Positions 49,185-59,762 are shown, counted from the stretch's first letter. The stretch is 64,000 bases of DNA from Pichia kudriavzevii (GCF_003054445.1 NC_042509.1:1-64000); one strand, 5' to 3'. Numbers and translations are program-made. Notes: generated by a model from the sequence alone, not told the origin.

Positions 49185-49685
49185 ATGGACGAAGCCAGTT
49201 TTGCAGTGGAGAAAATCCCAACAGATATCCAGTTACTGCTCTGTCAGCTGGTTCTGGATGCGAAATCAGACACCACATGGGCAGATATCGTTGAAAGGAT
49301 CAATAGCCATCCGATAGTTACCAGACTACATCGTTCGGATTATGCTGGTAATCAAATTGCCGACTCAAATGTTGCGAATTTCGTCTCAAAAGTCATCATT
49401 CACACTTTGAAGCAAGAAGGCACAATGAGGCCCCGTGGCCGTAAGAAGACGAAAATAATGGATAACGATGATGGCATTGATAATGAGAAATGCACTGACA
49501 TTTGCTATTACCAAATTCCGGAGGGAACTGAAGACAACTCGAAAAACACTGGAAATGGAAGACATCTCTTGCAAAAGGCAATATCCATTCTACATCAACG
49601 CCGAATAGATGAGATCCATCAGCAGTTAAGCCACCATAAGAAAGCATTTGCGAAGCTCTTGAGAGAGGCAGAAAGTATTGGTTAA
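49185..49685 (+). CDS. Unrecognised small protein, possible Myb/SANT-type chromatin subunit
   Basis: The 166-residue product has a helical first half (IPTDIQLLLCQLVLDAK then TTWADIVERINSHPIV), which looks like a SANT/Myb-like fold. A short basic patch (RPRGRKKTK) and an acidic linker follow, and the end is a charged amphipathic helix (LHQRRIDEIHQQLSHHKKAFAKLL) that could form a coiled coil. This order resembles small BRD8/Bdc1-type NuA4 acetyltransferase subunits, but this is a guess by architecture. The 3' end overlaps by 8 bp the longest open frame of the next gene, although that gene probably begins 70 bp downstream. It is divergent from the DYRK-type kinase across 211 bp. Confidence 0.7.
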   Translation: MDEASFAVEKIPTDIQLLLCQLVLDAKSDTTWADIVERINSHPIVTRLHRSDYAGNQIADSNVANFVSKVIIHTLKQEGTMRPRGRKKTKIMDNDDGIDNEKCTDICYYQIPEGTEDNSKNTGNGRHLLQKAISILHQRRIDEIHQQLSHHKKAFAKLLREAESIG

Positions 49686-49755
49686 GGAGCAGAATGGTTA
49701 CTCCCACGTATCGCAGTTGCAGTCTTTGGAGTTGCCTTCTGACCCTACAGCGAAA

Positions 49756-51705
49756 ATGCGAGATTTCATTCATCATGAAAATATAGTTTTTGTGTCTAGA
49801 GATTTACTGGCGTCAGTAGTTTTTTCTTGGCCTGTAGTTTGCCGGGATTCCACTCAGTTTATGGTCTGCAAAAAAATGGGAAAGGATACAGTGAATAGCG
49901 ACCCTGATAGAGCCTGTATTGAAAAGCTACAAAAATTTATTGAGTCAACCGATGTCTCTGCGTTGGAGTCGATGTCTTACGCCGAGAAATTGCAGTATGT
50001 TCTTTCCTCTAAAGATTTTATGTCTAACATGGCAGCAGGACTACTGGTAGACAATAAGAAAACACTTTATACATCTTCGAAGAGTTTAGAACCACATTAT
50101 ATAAAGAACATTGAAACTTCGGATAATTCCTGCGTAACTGAACCAGCAAATACGTTGAACAACTCGAATTCATTTTTGAATGAATTCTCAAAAGAGGAGA
50201 AATTGGAAATCCAAAAGAAACTAGCAATCTATGATAGAACCTTGAAAATGACACTGGAAGCAATAAAAAATGGAAAGATTAGTGAAGACATTATCAACTC
50301 GAGCCTCAGTAGCGATCACCTAACGCAATCATCAGAGGAAAGGGCAAGAATTTACAGGACACAGAAAACCCAAAACCATATAGCATCCCAAAATTTGCCC
50401 TCAGATACAGATGTGAACATTCTCCTAAAAAATATCGAGTCTAACAATGTGAGGAAACTTAAGGTTGACGATAATATAACTGTTTCATTGGAATCAGCTG
50501 ACAAACAATTTGAAGCAGATGATAAGCCAAACAAAAATCCCGATGAGTATATAGAGCAAATGGTCCAAATAATAAATCAAGATAAAAAATTTGATAACTT
50601 TTTGGAAGAAGTGTCGAAACTTGAAAACTTTAACAAACAAGATTCAGTTGACACAGAAGAAACCAGTAAATATTATGACACAACCCTTCAGAAAGCGAAC
50701 AGGAAAGACGAGTTAGTCTTTAGGCATGATCAGCTTTCTGATATTGAATCTGAAAAAGTTTTCAGGAAAATGATTAATACCCATATTATTAAGGCACTGG
50801 AATCTTTCAAATTGGATGAAGGTATGAAGAAGGACATTTCGGGGACAATTGCCAAGTCGATTGAAAACAATACCATGTTTCATGGAAAAAATGATGACAG
50901 ATACCTAGGAAGCAAAAATGATGAGGTGCCAATTGAAGGGTTTGCTGATGATATGAAGGAATTTCAAAAGGCTTATGCTGAACAACTCAAAGATATGAAT
51001 TTTGAAGAGATGGCTAATTATTTGCAGAAATGCGGCACTGAACAGAATATTCTAAAACAGGAGGATGACGAACAAAAGAATCTACATCATGAACAGCATA
51101 AACTCGAAAGGCAATTGCCTGAAGGACAACAAAAGCATCAAAAAAATGATGACGTATATCAAATCCATGTAAACGGACCAGCATACGTGGCAACATCGGA
51201 TTCCTTAAATGAGGCAGATTTAGGTCATGATTTTTCCAATTACTACAGTGACAAATATATGAGACCTACATTAGAAGAACGACAGAGGTTACAAAAAGAA
51301 TGCTTAGAGAGGCTTCATATTCATCCAGATGATGGTACAAAAAAAAGCAAGAAGAAGAAGAAGAACAAAAAAAGATCTAGCGCTGTAAGTGCAAAATCAA
51401 TCAACCACATAGGTTTAAATGACCCGCACAATGATACTTGGTTATGTGAACTTTGCGAGTACCAAATCGTATATGGTGAAGTACCAATATTCCTGACCGA
51501 ATGGTTACAAAAGAAGACACATCACCATGACAAAATGGAATCCTACCAAAGGTATTTAATGCAACAGAGAAAAGAACGTAAAAAGGAACAGGAACAAGAG
51601 GGAAACACACGTAACGAAAAACATACCAGTCATGTTCACCAACATAGAGTTCTAGATGAGCATGGCAACTATTCTACTCCTGATAACCCTAAAACCTCAA
51701 TATGA
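49756..51705 (+). CDS. Unrecognised coiled-coil protein with C-terminal Cys/Lys-rich domain
   Basis: The start is uncertain: the frame is open from 49678, overlapping the previous gene, but the methionine at 49756 (MRDFIHHENIVF) avoids that overlap and is preferred, giving 649 residues. The body is acidic and rich in Glu, Lys and Asn with helical stretches. Near the C-terminus is a Lys run (KKSKKKKKNKKR), then LNDPHNDTWLCELCEYQIV with a C-x2-C pair and an aromatic cluster, then EWLQKKTHHHDKM and a basic Gln/Glu tail. A conserved-looking C-x2-CEY module at the end recalls fungal Ibd2-like proteins, but I cannot confirm that. No membrane segment. Function unknown. Confidence 0.75.
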   Translation: MRDFIHHENIVFVSRDLLASVVFSWPVVCRDSTQFMVCKKMGKDTVNSDPDRACIEKLQKFIESTDVSALESMSYAEKLQYVLSSKDFMSNMAAGLLVDNKKTLYTSSKSLEPHYIKNIETSDNSCVTEPANTLNNSNSFLNEFSKEEKLEIQKKLAIYDRTLKMTLEAIKNGKISEDIINSSLSSDHLTQSSEERARIYRTQKTQNHIASQNLPSDTDVNILLKNIESNNVRKLKVDDNITVSLESADKQFEADDKPNKNPDEYIEQMVQIINQDKKFDNFLEEVSKLENFNKQDSVDTEETSKYYDTTLQKANRKDELVFRHDQLSDIESEKVFRKMINTHIIKALESFKLDEGMKKDISGTIAKSIENNTMFHGKNDDRYLGSKNDEVPIEGFADDMKEFQKAYAEQLKDMNFEEMANYLQKCGTEQNILKQEDDEQKNLHHEQHKLERQLPEGQQKHQKNDDVYQIHVNGPAYVATSDSLNEADLGHDFSNYYSDKYMRPTLEERQRLQKECLERLHIHPDDGTKKSKKKKKNKKRSSAVSAKSINHIGLNDPHNDTWLCELCEYQIVYGEVPIFLTEWLQKKTHHHDKMESYQRYLMQQRKERKKEQEQEGNTRNEKHTSHVHQHRVLDEHGNYSTPDNPKTSI

Positions 51706-51794
51706 CTTGGGAACAGACATACCCAAACAGACCGTTTGGTGATAAGCTTGATTGATTTCGTACTAGACTTAGCTACTTTTATTTATAATCGGCA

Positions 51795-53693
51795 TTATCT
51801 ACCTGTCATTGAGTTAAGATGACCTAATTCGTAATCTATACTAGAAACATTTTCAGTTTCTGAAGTTTGCTTTTTTAGTTTTAAGCTTTCAAGAATTAGT
51901 TCATCTGCAGCTTCGGAATCTAGTAAGTCTAATTGCTCTTTAGGGAATACCCTGGGGAAAACGATGGGTACCAACACCAAGATTAAAATCAATACGCCAG
52001 GAAAACCAATAGCACCCTTGGTACATGTGATACTATACTCCCCAGCAAATGCTAGAAGCTCAAAAACTAAATATATGATAAAGTATTTCGGCTCCGTAAT
52101 GTAATATTCATATGGAAAATCAGCAGGTACGATATGCTCGACTTTCTCTTCTGTTGTGGATGTGTTTTCCTTTCGACTGCTGCATTCGGTTGAAGGAATG
52201 TCTCCTCTGGTTCTTGAGAATGCGACATCTGATTCATTTTCATAATTAATACACCCATTTCCTAAAGAAGACATTGCTTTTCTTTCCTGTTCTGCCCGAT
52301 AATCAGCAATTACAATTTGGGCTAATTTTTTCTTCCATTCCTTATTTAGAAATAGAAACCTGAGTCTTTTCATCACATCTGTTCCATCGATGGTTGTAAT
52401 GGCCATAATCCAAAAAAGTCCAGCTAACACACATTGAGGAATAGTCCCCAAAACAACCAACAATGGCCGAGTCATCATACCCAATGTCATCAAACCTTGT
52501 AATGTGTTACTCAATCTTTGTTCAACTACTTTCGATATTATATTCGCCCCTGTCTTAGGATCAAATTCATAGACACATAAGGAATGTGTATGTAAGGGTG
52601 CTTGTGGAATTAGTCCATTAGGTGCTGGTATACCAATTAAACCCGAAACTCCTGTTGTGATCCCCAATAACAGAAAATCGTAATGAAAGGATGCTGGTTT
52701 TTTCAAGGGAAACTCAGAAGACTGGCAAATTAATGACGAAATATTATGATCATAATAGAATAAAGCAGTCAACAATATAGCAAATGGAACAGCCAAAAAC
52801 ACATTACCAACGGTTACTCCCTCCCAAAATCTGATGAACCAGTCATCTCTTCTATTGACTGTATCTGTTGGTCTAAAGGTCTTGGTAATCGGTAGCTTGA
52901 TAAAGTCCACGTTATTCAAGTAACCTCCGAAATGGATAAATCCGGTGAAAAAGACAACGCATAGTGGCGTACTGTAATCTCGTATAAAGGTCCGGATCTT
53001 GTAAGGCAAATATTGAGATTTCGAACCGAAAAATTGGGCTGATATCCCAAATATCCCCATCAATAATGCCACCATCACAGATGCAAACCCACTGGCTACT
53101 GTTCCCTTCTCAAATTGATTAGACAAAATTTGAATCCCCTTTTGTATATAGACAATATTAATGAAAAACCCAAAAACATCACAAGAAAATTTGGTCACAT
53201 ATCTCATAAAATTCACTGCATTTGTGAATGCTAGAAGAAAGTGAAACAGCATAGACCATAAACAAATCCAGCACATAAAAGGAAAATAAGGAATACCCTT
53301 GGGTTCAATGATTTCGTAGACTGTGTAATTGAAGATAGAAATTGGACCTGTCACTCCCACAATACAAAGGGGAGAGCCAGAAAACAACCCAAAAATAATA
53401 CCAGCCATTGCTGATGACAATAGAATTTCGTTTACCCCGTAGGAGTTTTTCGTATGATCAAACATATCCTGGGCAAATGCAATGGCTGGTAACAAATTAG
53501 TGAAAAATATATAAATTGTTGAGGGAATGGTTCTATAAGTCAAACCTTCTTTAATGTCTGAAATGTAGTAAGATACTAACCGATTCTTGATGTCATAGTA
53601 AATCCCTCTACCAAAATGACGTATGTGGAAAATTTCGTTGTTCTTGTATTTTGTTTTCTTTTTAGAAAACCATGACTTTGTACTCATCGCCAA
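51795..53693 (-). CDS. BOR1: Bor1-type boron/anion transporter (SLC4 family)
   Basis: The 632-residue protein shows the SLC4/Bor1 fold of about twelve membrane segments. The N-terminal stretch GRGIYYDIKNRLVSYYISDIKEGL and the conserved TM region NLLPAIAFAQDM lead into GLFSGSPLCIVGVTGPISIF, the anion-site region. GIPAPNGLIPQAPLHTHSL is the characteristic loop before TM10. Yeast Bor1 (576 residues) exports borate and affects vacuolar protein sorting. This protein has a longer cytosolic loop after LFLNKEWKKK (Ser/Glu-rich, about residues 455-525), which accounts for the extra length. M3 is an alternative start. It converges with the preceding coiled-coil gene. Confidence 0.93.
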   Translation of the reverse strand: MAMSTKSWFSKKKTKYKNNEIFHIRHFGRGIYYDIKNRLVSYYISDIKEGLTYRTIPSTIYIFFTNLLPAIAFAQDMFDHTKNSYGVNEILLSSAMAGIIFGLFSGSPLCIVGVTGPISIFNYTVYEIIEPKGIPYFPFMCWICLWSMLFHFLLAFTNAVNFMRYVTKFSCDVFGFFINIVYIQKGIQILSNQFEKGTVASGFASVMVALLMGIFGISAQFFGSKSQYLPYKIRTFIRDYSTPLCVVFFTGFIHFGGYLNNVDFIKLPITKTFRPTDTVNRRDDWFIRFWEGVTVGNVFLAVPFAILLTALFYYDHNISSLICQSSEFPLKKPASFHYDFLLLGITTGVSGLIGIPAPNGLIPQAPLHTHSLCVYEFDPKTGANIISKVVEQRLSNTLQGLMTLGMMTRPLLVVLGTIPQCVLAGLFWIMAITTIDGTDVMKRLRFLFLNKEWKKKLAQIVIADYRAEQERKAMSSLGNGCINYENESDVAFSRTRGDIPSTECSSRKENTSTTEEKVEHIVPADFPYEYYITEPKYFIIYLVFELLAFAGEYSITCTKGAIGFPGVLILILVLVPIVFPRVFPKEQLDLLDSEAADELILESLKLKKQTSETENVSSIDYELGHLNSMTGR

Positions 53694-53929
53694 AGCGTAA
53701 TAAATTTACGTCCTTGAGACGTTGTATAGATATCAATGATATTTATTGGCTAAAGCCAGTATGGCAAAAAAAAAAAGGAAGAATAAAGACTTCAGTGGCT
53801 GTATACTGATATTAATGAGAGATTTTTGGTGAAAGCCAGATAGCTTTCGGTGTCACTAGCACACGTGGATTTTCTCAGTGACATAATATAAGGACGTGCA
53901 TTTAATGTATGACAGGAAAATTTTAAAAA

Positions 53930-55231
53930 ATGCGTTTTCTTCTGCCGCAATTGATCTTGATAAGATTTTTCACTACTCCTTTCTCCCTTAAACCACTGTT
54001 TTTTCCTCCTTCAACAGGAATAATGTATACTAATTGTCTTTCTTATAGCTCAAAGGTTTTATGTTCCTTAAGACACATGTCTACTGGGCCAAAAGCCCCA
54101 TTCTCTACTCCACATGTGAAAGATCGAAGCGCTGTGTCATTTGAGAAGAACATGCCACAATTCGTCAAAAAGAAAGCTTGGGAGAAAACTGGGGAGGATA
54201 AGGAGTCATACTTCAAGAGAAAACATGCACATCATCATGTTTTACAAGCTCCACATCGTGAATTGACTGAGCTGAAATATAAGAGTTTTGAGGAGAAAAA
54301 TAAAAGAGAACGTCAAGAAATTATTCGCCAGCGTGAAGAATATCGTCAATCAAAATTGAAGTTTAGAGAGTTAAAAGCAAATCCATCAGTGGACTACATT
54401 TTTGGTACAAACTCAGTGTTGGCAGCACTACAGGGTAAGAAAAGAGAAAAATTTGGAAAATTGTACATTTACAACCCTAAAGAAACTAATAAGGTTAATG
54501 AGTTGCTATCATTAGCAAAGGAACTTCATATCCCAATTACTGAAACTTCAAAGCAAGATTTAAATCAGTTAACAGATAATGCGGTACATAATGGTGTTGT
54601 TTTGGAAAGCAGGCCATTGGACATTCCAAATGTCAAATCCATGACAAGCAATTTCACTGAGTCATCGTTTGAAGTTGTGTCAGGCGATGATTTACTCCAA
54701 CTCAATGAAAAGGTTGGATACCATACTAATGCATATGGTAAGAGATACCCATTTGGACTGTATTTAGATGAAATATCAGATCCTCATAACGTTGGTGCAG
54801 TCCTTAGATCTGCTTACTTCTTGGGTGTAGACTTCATTTTATTCAGTGAGAGAAACTGTGCCTCCTTGTCTCCTGTCGTTGCAAAGGCAAGTTCGGGTGC
54901 TCTAGAGTTTATTGATATGTTCAAGGTTGATAAACCACTGCATTTTTTCGATGAAAGTAAAAAACACGGTTGGAAGTTTGTATCCACTGTTGCTCCAACT
55001 GATTCAAGAAACAAGAATAAGCATGTCAACCCTGAAGCGGTTAGTGATTTACTACAGGAATCTCCAGTAATTTTGGTTGTCGGTTCAGAAGGTACCGGTA
55101 TTCGTACAAATTTAATCAACAAATCTGACTTCATGGTTGCCATCTCCAATGGTAGAGAAATGAACGCTTGTGTTGATTCTCTGAACGTGTCGGTTGCAAC
55201 TGCTCTCTTAATATCTAAGATATTACCATGA
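53930..55231 (+). CDS. MRM1: Mitochondrial 21S rRNA 2'-O-ribose methyltransferase
   Basis: The 433-residue protein begins with a hydrophobic, Arg-containing leader. An alternative start at 54023 (MYTNCLSYSSKVLCSLRHM) gives an equally good presequence and a length of 402, close to yeast Mrm1 (412). The C-terminal half is a SpoU-type SPOUT methyltransferase with its three motifs in order: DEISDPHNVGAVLRSA at about 281-296, LVVGSEGTGIR near 382-392, and DSLNVSVATALL near 415-426. A preceding L30e-like substrate-binding domain starts at DYIFGTNSVLAAL. Mrm1/Pet56 methylates a conserved guanosine in the peptidyl-transferase loop of the mitochondrial large rRNA using S-adenosylmethionine. Confidence 0.94.
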   Translation: MRFLLPQLILIRFFTTPFSLKPLFFPPSTGIMYTNCLSYSSKVLCSLRHMSTGPKAPFSTPHVKDRSAVSFEKNMPQFVKKKAWEKTGEDKESYFKRKHAHHHVLQAPHRELTELKYKSFEEKNKRERQEIIRQREEYRQSKLKFRELKANPSVDYIFGTNSVLAALQGKKREKFGKLYIYNPKETNKVNELLSLAKELHIPITETSKQDLNQLTDNAVHNGVVLESRPLDIPNVKSMTSNFTESSFEVVSGDDLLQLNEKVGYHTNAYGKRYPFGLYLDEISDPHNVGAVLRSAYFLGVDFILFSERNCASLSPVVAKASSGALEFIDMFKVDKPLHFFDESKKHGWKFVSTVAPTDSRNKNKHVNPEAVSDLLQESPVILVVGSEGTGIRTNLINKSDFMVAISNGREMNACVDSLNVSVATALLISKILP

Positions 55232-55402
55232 TGGGGGAAAAAAAGGCGTTAGATCAGTTGTTTTTCGTTTACGGATTATACTATTGTGATCCATAAAAGT
55301 AGAAGTTGATCGCTCTTGTATATAGCGTATATTTACATGTATTATAAAGCAACTCAGATATTAAGTCTATCCAGTATAATGGATAAACGGCTCATTCAAA
55401 GC

Positions 55403-56524
55403 TTACTCGGATTTTGGAGTGGTTGGAGATTGTAATAGGTTTAAGATATCCAAGAATCCAGCATCTTGGCTGAAACTGTTATTCCTATTTTTACTTGACA
55501 ACGGCTTGAATTTGCTAGAGTTGTTTTCCTTTGTAATAGCAGTTGAATCAAAGTTCAATTGTCTGTTCTTCAAGTCTAAGGTAACTTGGGTAATGGAACC
55601 AGGAACTTGAACCTCTCTAGAAAATTTATTATCTTGGTTGGTTCTATTTTGTAGCAGTAGTCTTTGGTAAGTTTGGTCGTTACCTCTGGTACGTAAAGAT
55701 GTAATGAATCCACCAACCGCAAACTTGGCACCATTGTCACCTCTGCCAACCAATCTACCTGGAACTAATCTGGACTTTTGAGGGCCATTTGGAGTTTGGA
55801 ACAAACGACCCTTTAAATTGTATCCTAGACCAGCAGTACCCGAAAGAGATTCTGAGTATGTGGAAGGTATATAGTCTTTACTCTTGGCCAAAAGTTGAGG
55901 CTTTTCTGTCTCAATGAACTTTTTGAATAACAGGGTTAAGTCATTCGAAACTAAAGATGAAGGATAGTTCGTCGCCAACCAAGTTAGAAAAGGTCTTCTC
56001 AGAGATTTGAGTTCAGGCTTGATATGTCTTGTAAAGTTAGAGGAATTGAGTGGTTGATTTCTGATATGCAAAAGATCGGCAATACTATTTGGTACAAAAT
56101 ACTGTTTGGATGATTCAAACAACGGGTTCTTATTAACGGAAGCGTTCTTGCCCTCTTCACTACGCTCTCTTAACATTTTTTCTGTTTGAGAATCATAGAA
56201 TTTAGCAGTAACAGGGACACCCAATTCCTTGAATCTAAGTTTCTTGAAATAATCACCATTAAGGGTTTCAAAGTTTGGTAAACCATACTTGTTGTCTAAA
56301 TCGTTCACTATTATTCTTCTAGTCTTGATCTTCTTTGGGATTCTCATCTTCAAACCAAAATCTCTTCTAGAGAAAGAGGCTAATGGAGCCTCAATAATTT
56401 GGTGAGTTGGGAAATCCTTGTTGGCATTTAAAACACGGTCCCCAATGGAAGCTTGAAATTGGGAGATCTTGGTGTTTTTCAAATGTTTACCAAGAGTTGA
56501 AGTACCTTGAACACCTTTAAACAT
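55403..56524 (-). CDS. MRP51: Mitochondrial small-subunit ribosomal protein Mrp51 (bS1m)
   Basis: The 373-residue product lacks acidic residues near its N-terminus and carries the family block SFSRRDFGLKMRIPKKIKTRR followed by IIVNDLDNKYGLPNFET. Downstream, GRLVGRGDNGAKFAVGGFITSL is the second recognisable block. Yeast Mrp51 is about 344 residues and part of the mitochondrial 37S subunit, where it is tied to translation of COX2 and COX3 mRNAs through their 5' leaders. Very basic composition fits a ribosomal protein. It shares a 415-bp upstream region with KIC1 and faces MRM1 at its 3' end. Confidence 0.88.
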   Translation of the reverse strand: MFKGVQGTSTLGKHLKNTKISQFQASIGDRVLNANKDFPTHQIIEAPLASFSRRDFGLKMRIPKKIKTRRIIVNDLDNKYGLPNFETLNGDYFKKLRFKELGVPVTAKFYDSQTEKMLRERSEEGKNASVNKNPLFESSKQYFVPNSIADLLHIRNQPLNSSNFTRHIKPELKSLRRPFLTWLATNYPSSLVSNDLTLLFKKFIETEKPQLLAKSKDYIPSTYSESLSGTAGLGYNLKGRLFQTPNGPQKSRLVPGRLVGRGDNGAKFAVGGFITSLRTRGNDQTYQRLLLQNRTNQDNKFSREVQVPGSITQVTLDLKNRQLNFDSTAITKENNSSKFKPLSSKNRNNSFSQDAGFLDILNLLQSPTTPKSE

Positions 56525-56939
56525 TGCTATTCTCTGTACCTGTATTTGTCCTGACTTTCAAGAGACCTTTATCTTCTCCCTTACGTAGGCTACCACTACT
56601 TGAGCACCGATTTTCATGTCCTGTTTCGAGAATTGGAAGTTACATGTGTTACCCGGCTTTCAAAAAACAAGACAGAAGAAAAATTCAAAAATAAAAAATA
56701 AAAAAAAATAAAAAAATAAAAAAACTCAAAAAGCTCAAAAAAAAAATATTAAATGCGAAAATTTTCTAACAGGAAAGAGTTTTAAAAATACAACAGATTC
56801 TGTGTCGTGGCGCGTTGAAGGGGTGCTTACTTCTATCTTTAAGGAGAGAGATCAGCTAGGGGAAGACTTTATGCAACAAAAGTGAAGAAGAAGGGGAACC
56901 AACGGGCAAGTCACTACTTTTCCGTATAGTCACATCACT
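56525..56939. other. Divergent promoter, MRP51 / KIC1
   Basis: A 415-bp shared upstream region contains a striking interrupted poly(A) block at about 56675-56750 (runs of A split by single T, C or G bases), likely nucleosome-depleting. No gene or RNA was recognised. Confidence 0.5.
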
Positions 56940-59762
56940 ATGGGAAATAAGAGGGATATATCAACGCAGTACAAGCTTTTGGAAATCATTGGAAGGGGGA
57001 AGTTTGGAACTGTCCACAAAGGGTACAATGTTGACACCAAACAGGTGGTTGCTATTAAAATATTGAATCTGGATACCGATCATGAAGAAGTTAAGGATAT
57101 ACAACAGGAAATTCAGTTTCTCTCCTCCCTGAAAAGCGTCCCCAACATAACGCATTATTATGGGTCATATTTGAAAGGTCACAAGTTGTGGATTTTAATG
57201 GATTATTGTGCTGGAGGTTCGGTTCGTACCTTGTTGAAACCAGGACCTCTACAGGAGAAATACATCTCCGTCATTACCAGGGAACTTTTGATTGCCCTGC
57301 AGTTTATTCATGAACATAACGTTATTCACAGAGATATTAAGGCTGCAAATATACTAATAAGCAAGGAAGGTAGGGTGAAGTTGTGTGACTTTGGTGTTGC
57401 CGCCCAACTGTCTTCAACTGCCTTGAAAAGAACAACCATGGCTGGAACCCCTTATTGGATGGCTCCTGAGGTCATCACAGAGGGCGCCACATACAATGTC
57501 AAAGCAGATATCTGGTCCACCGGTATTACAATATATGAAATGGCCACCGGGAATCCTCCGTACAGCGATAAAGATGCCTTGAGAGCAATGCAATATATTA
57601 CCCAGCATGAGCCACCCAGACTAGAAGGTAGGCAATATGGTCCCCTGTTGAAGGAGATCATATCTATTTGTTTGGAAGAAAAACCAGATGTCAGGCCCTC
57701 GGCTGAAGAATTGCTCAAAACCAAATTTATCAAAAATGGAAAGGGGTACCCTACTACCCTAATTAAAGAGGTGATTGGTAAGTATTTAGTCTGGAGAGAT
57801 AATAGGGCTGAAAATAACTCTCATGAAGATAGTCCAAATGGTAACACAGATAGGGAACCTACCAATCCAAATGAAGTTGGAAGACCAATCAATGATAACA
57901 ACATCAACGGAGATGGCCTCACGGAGCTTGAAATGTCATCTACAGTGTCTATCGCTGAGACTACCACAAGCCAAGGAGAAGGGGAGAACATTAAGTGGGA
58001 TTTTGATTCTTTGAAGTCTGCAGAATTCATTTCAGAAAACAACATACATTTGCATGGAGAAGAAACCAGTAAATTTGAAGATTTTGCATTTGAAGCTAAC
58101 ATGAACACAAACAGAGAATTTACTACCTCGCCTTATAACAGGACATTTACAATAGGTAACACAATGATCAATAATGGAATTTCCAACAATAAACACCTGA
58201 TAAATACAGCCACAACCAACCAATTGGATTCTATAATCAACTCTCAGGTGGAACTGCCAAGTATGAGAGAACCACCAAAGGCACTATTAGAATTATTCAT
58301 GGAGGATGCAGAATATACTGGTACTAGTAACAATAATCCAAGGAATAACTCAAATAATGCCAAGGAGTATAATAACGGATATCCTGATTACGACCAAAAC
58401 CCCTTGGCTGATTTGAACATGAAGAAAGTCGAAAAGCCCATCAGCATTTCAAATCCTCCACAGAGTGAACCATCCATACCGTCTCGCCAGCAAATCAGCT
58501 CTCCTTTAGTCTCGATCGAGATTCCTAACATGGATGTAATAGAAAACGAAATACAAGAAAGGGAGAAGCAAAGGTCAAGATCGGCGACTGTCAATTTGAT
58601 GCCTAATTCACATAATAATAGTAATGTAACTCTCAATCCAAGTTTGCCGAAAGTTGAGTCTTTTATATCTGATCAACCATTACCAGTGAGGAAACCTACT
58701 ATGTCTATGCCACACAGAACACCATCTCCAGCCAGAGCTTTAGAGCAACTAAATACAAACTTACAATCATCGCCATCAAAGCAATCGAGCCCACTCCATA
58801 TGAAGCCATTGTCTGTCACAATTTCGCAACCGTTACTTCAACCTTTAAATAATTCCTCAAATAAAAACAAGTTGCAGATCAACTTAGCAAGTATTCCAAA
58901 CAATAAAAGTGCAACTTCTTCGGGCCCACAAACTGCACCAATTACCAGTTCAACGAATGCTGAACTTTTGGATTCTTCAATTAGACAAAGATCGCAAATG
59001 AGAATCCAAATGCCTGTACCTGTTTCTGCTACTGTTGGTTCCTTTAGTAATGTATTTAAAGAAAATAATACAAGGCAAGGCTCTGAGGGCACAGATGTAA
59101 ATCAATTTGGATTTGAAGTGAATTCATCGTCAATCCCACTAGCGATGACACCTGTCACTGAGAAACCATTTTTTCCCAATAATACCACGACTCCTGAGAA
59201 AGAATTGTCAAGAGGTGAAAGCAATCCTTCCCATGGCTCAAAAATCAGTAGCTTCACTTCAACATCAAATTCTCAACTTTCAAAGCCCTTTGAACGCAAA
59301 TCATCCATGGAATCAAGCCTCAAATACCAACCATTTTCATTGCAATCGACTGCGTCAGTGGATAACCACTATTTTTCCAACCAGCATAGTGATAATGACA
59401 AGAATACCTCCATTGAATCTGATGATTATGAAAAAGCAGATGTTACGCTGACTAACGAAAATATTTCAAGCAATGAAAATGCAGTTACAGGATTAGGTAT
59501 GACGACATTGAATGATAGTAACAAAGCAGTTTCGCAAAAGAACATTTCAGAACAGCATAATTTCTTAGCACAAGATAAACTACATGACATCCTCACCAAT
59601 ACATATATGGACATCAATATAATATCAGGATTTGGATTGAGTATCAATGGTTCTGAAAATGATGATGAGAAACAAACAAATGAAATTTATACAGCTGAAA
59701 TTGATAATTTATTAAGGAACATGGGGGATGTGTTGGATATATTGATCACTGGTTTAAGATGA
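56940..59762 (+). CDS. KIC1: Ste20/GCK-type kinase Kic1
   Basis: The 940-residue protein has an N-terminal kinase domain (about 11-262) and a long Asn/Ser-rich tail. Visible are the glycine loop GRGKFGTVHKG, lysine K40 in VVAIK, HRD at 130-132, DFG at 150-152 and the GCK-III activation segment GTPYWMAPE. Close likeness to the GCK III group and a long tail fit Kic1 (1080 residues in yeast), a RAM-pathway kinase that acts with Cdc31, Hym1 and Sog2 upstream of Cbk1 in polarised growth and cell-wall maintenance. The last 60 residues form a helical acidic segment (EIDNLLRNMGDVLDILITG) that could be a binding module. The start is fixed by its position just before the kinase domain. Confidence 0.92.
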   Translation: MGNKRDISTQYKLLEIIGRGKFGTVHKGYNVDTKQVVAIKILNLDTDHEEVKDIQQEIQFLSSLKSVPNITHYYGSYLKGHKLWILMDYCAGGSVRTLLKPGPLQEKYISVITRELLIALQFIHEHNVIHRDIKAANILISKEGRVKLCDFGVAAQLSSTALKRTTMAGTPYWMAPEVITEGATYNVKADIWSTGITIYEMATGNPPYSDKDALRAMQYITQHEPPRLEGRQYGPLLKEIISICLEEKPDVRPSAEELLKTKFIKNGKGYPTTLIKEVIGKYLVWRDNRAENNSHEDSPNGNTDREPTNPNEVGRPINDNNINGDGLTELEMSSTVSIAETTTSQGEGENIKWDFDSLKSAEFISENNIHLHGEETSKFEDFAFEANMNTNREFTTSPYNRTFTIGNTMINNGISNNKHLINTATTNQLDSIINSQVELPSMREPPKALLELFMEDAEYTGTSNNNPRNNSNNAKEYNNGYPDYDQNPLADLNMKKVEKPISISNPPQSEPSIPSRQQISSPLVSIEIPNMDVIENEIQEREKQRSRSATVNLMPNSHNNSNVTLNPSLPKVESFISDQPLPVRKPTMSMPHRTPSPARALEQLNTNLQSSPSKQSSPLHMKPLSVTISQPLLQPLNNSSNKNKLQINLASIPNNKSATSSGPQTAPITSSTNAELLDSSIRQRSQMRIQMPVPVSATVGSFSNVFKENNTRQGSEGTDVNQFGFEVNSSSIPLAMTPVTEKPFFPNNTTTPEKELSRGESNPSHGSKISSFTSTSNSQLSKPFERKSSMESSLKYQPFSLQSTASVDNHYFSNQHSDNDKNTSIESDDYEKADVTLTNENISSNENAVTGLGMTTLNDSNKAVSQKNISEQHNFLAQDKLHDILTNTYMDINIISGFGLSINGSENDDEKQTNEIYTAEIDNLLRNMGDVLDILITGLR

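Noticed and set aside
42041-56634. The 13-mer TGTTTCGAGAATT at 42041-42053 and at 56622-56634, both near A-tracts in promoters
   Set aside because: In 64 kb, tens of 13-mer coincidences are expected by chance, so two copies are not evidence of a shared site.
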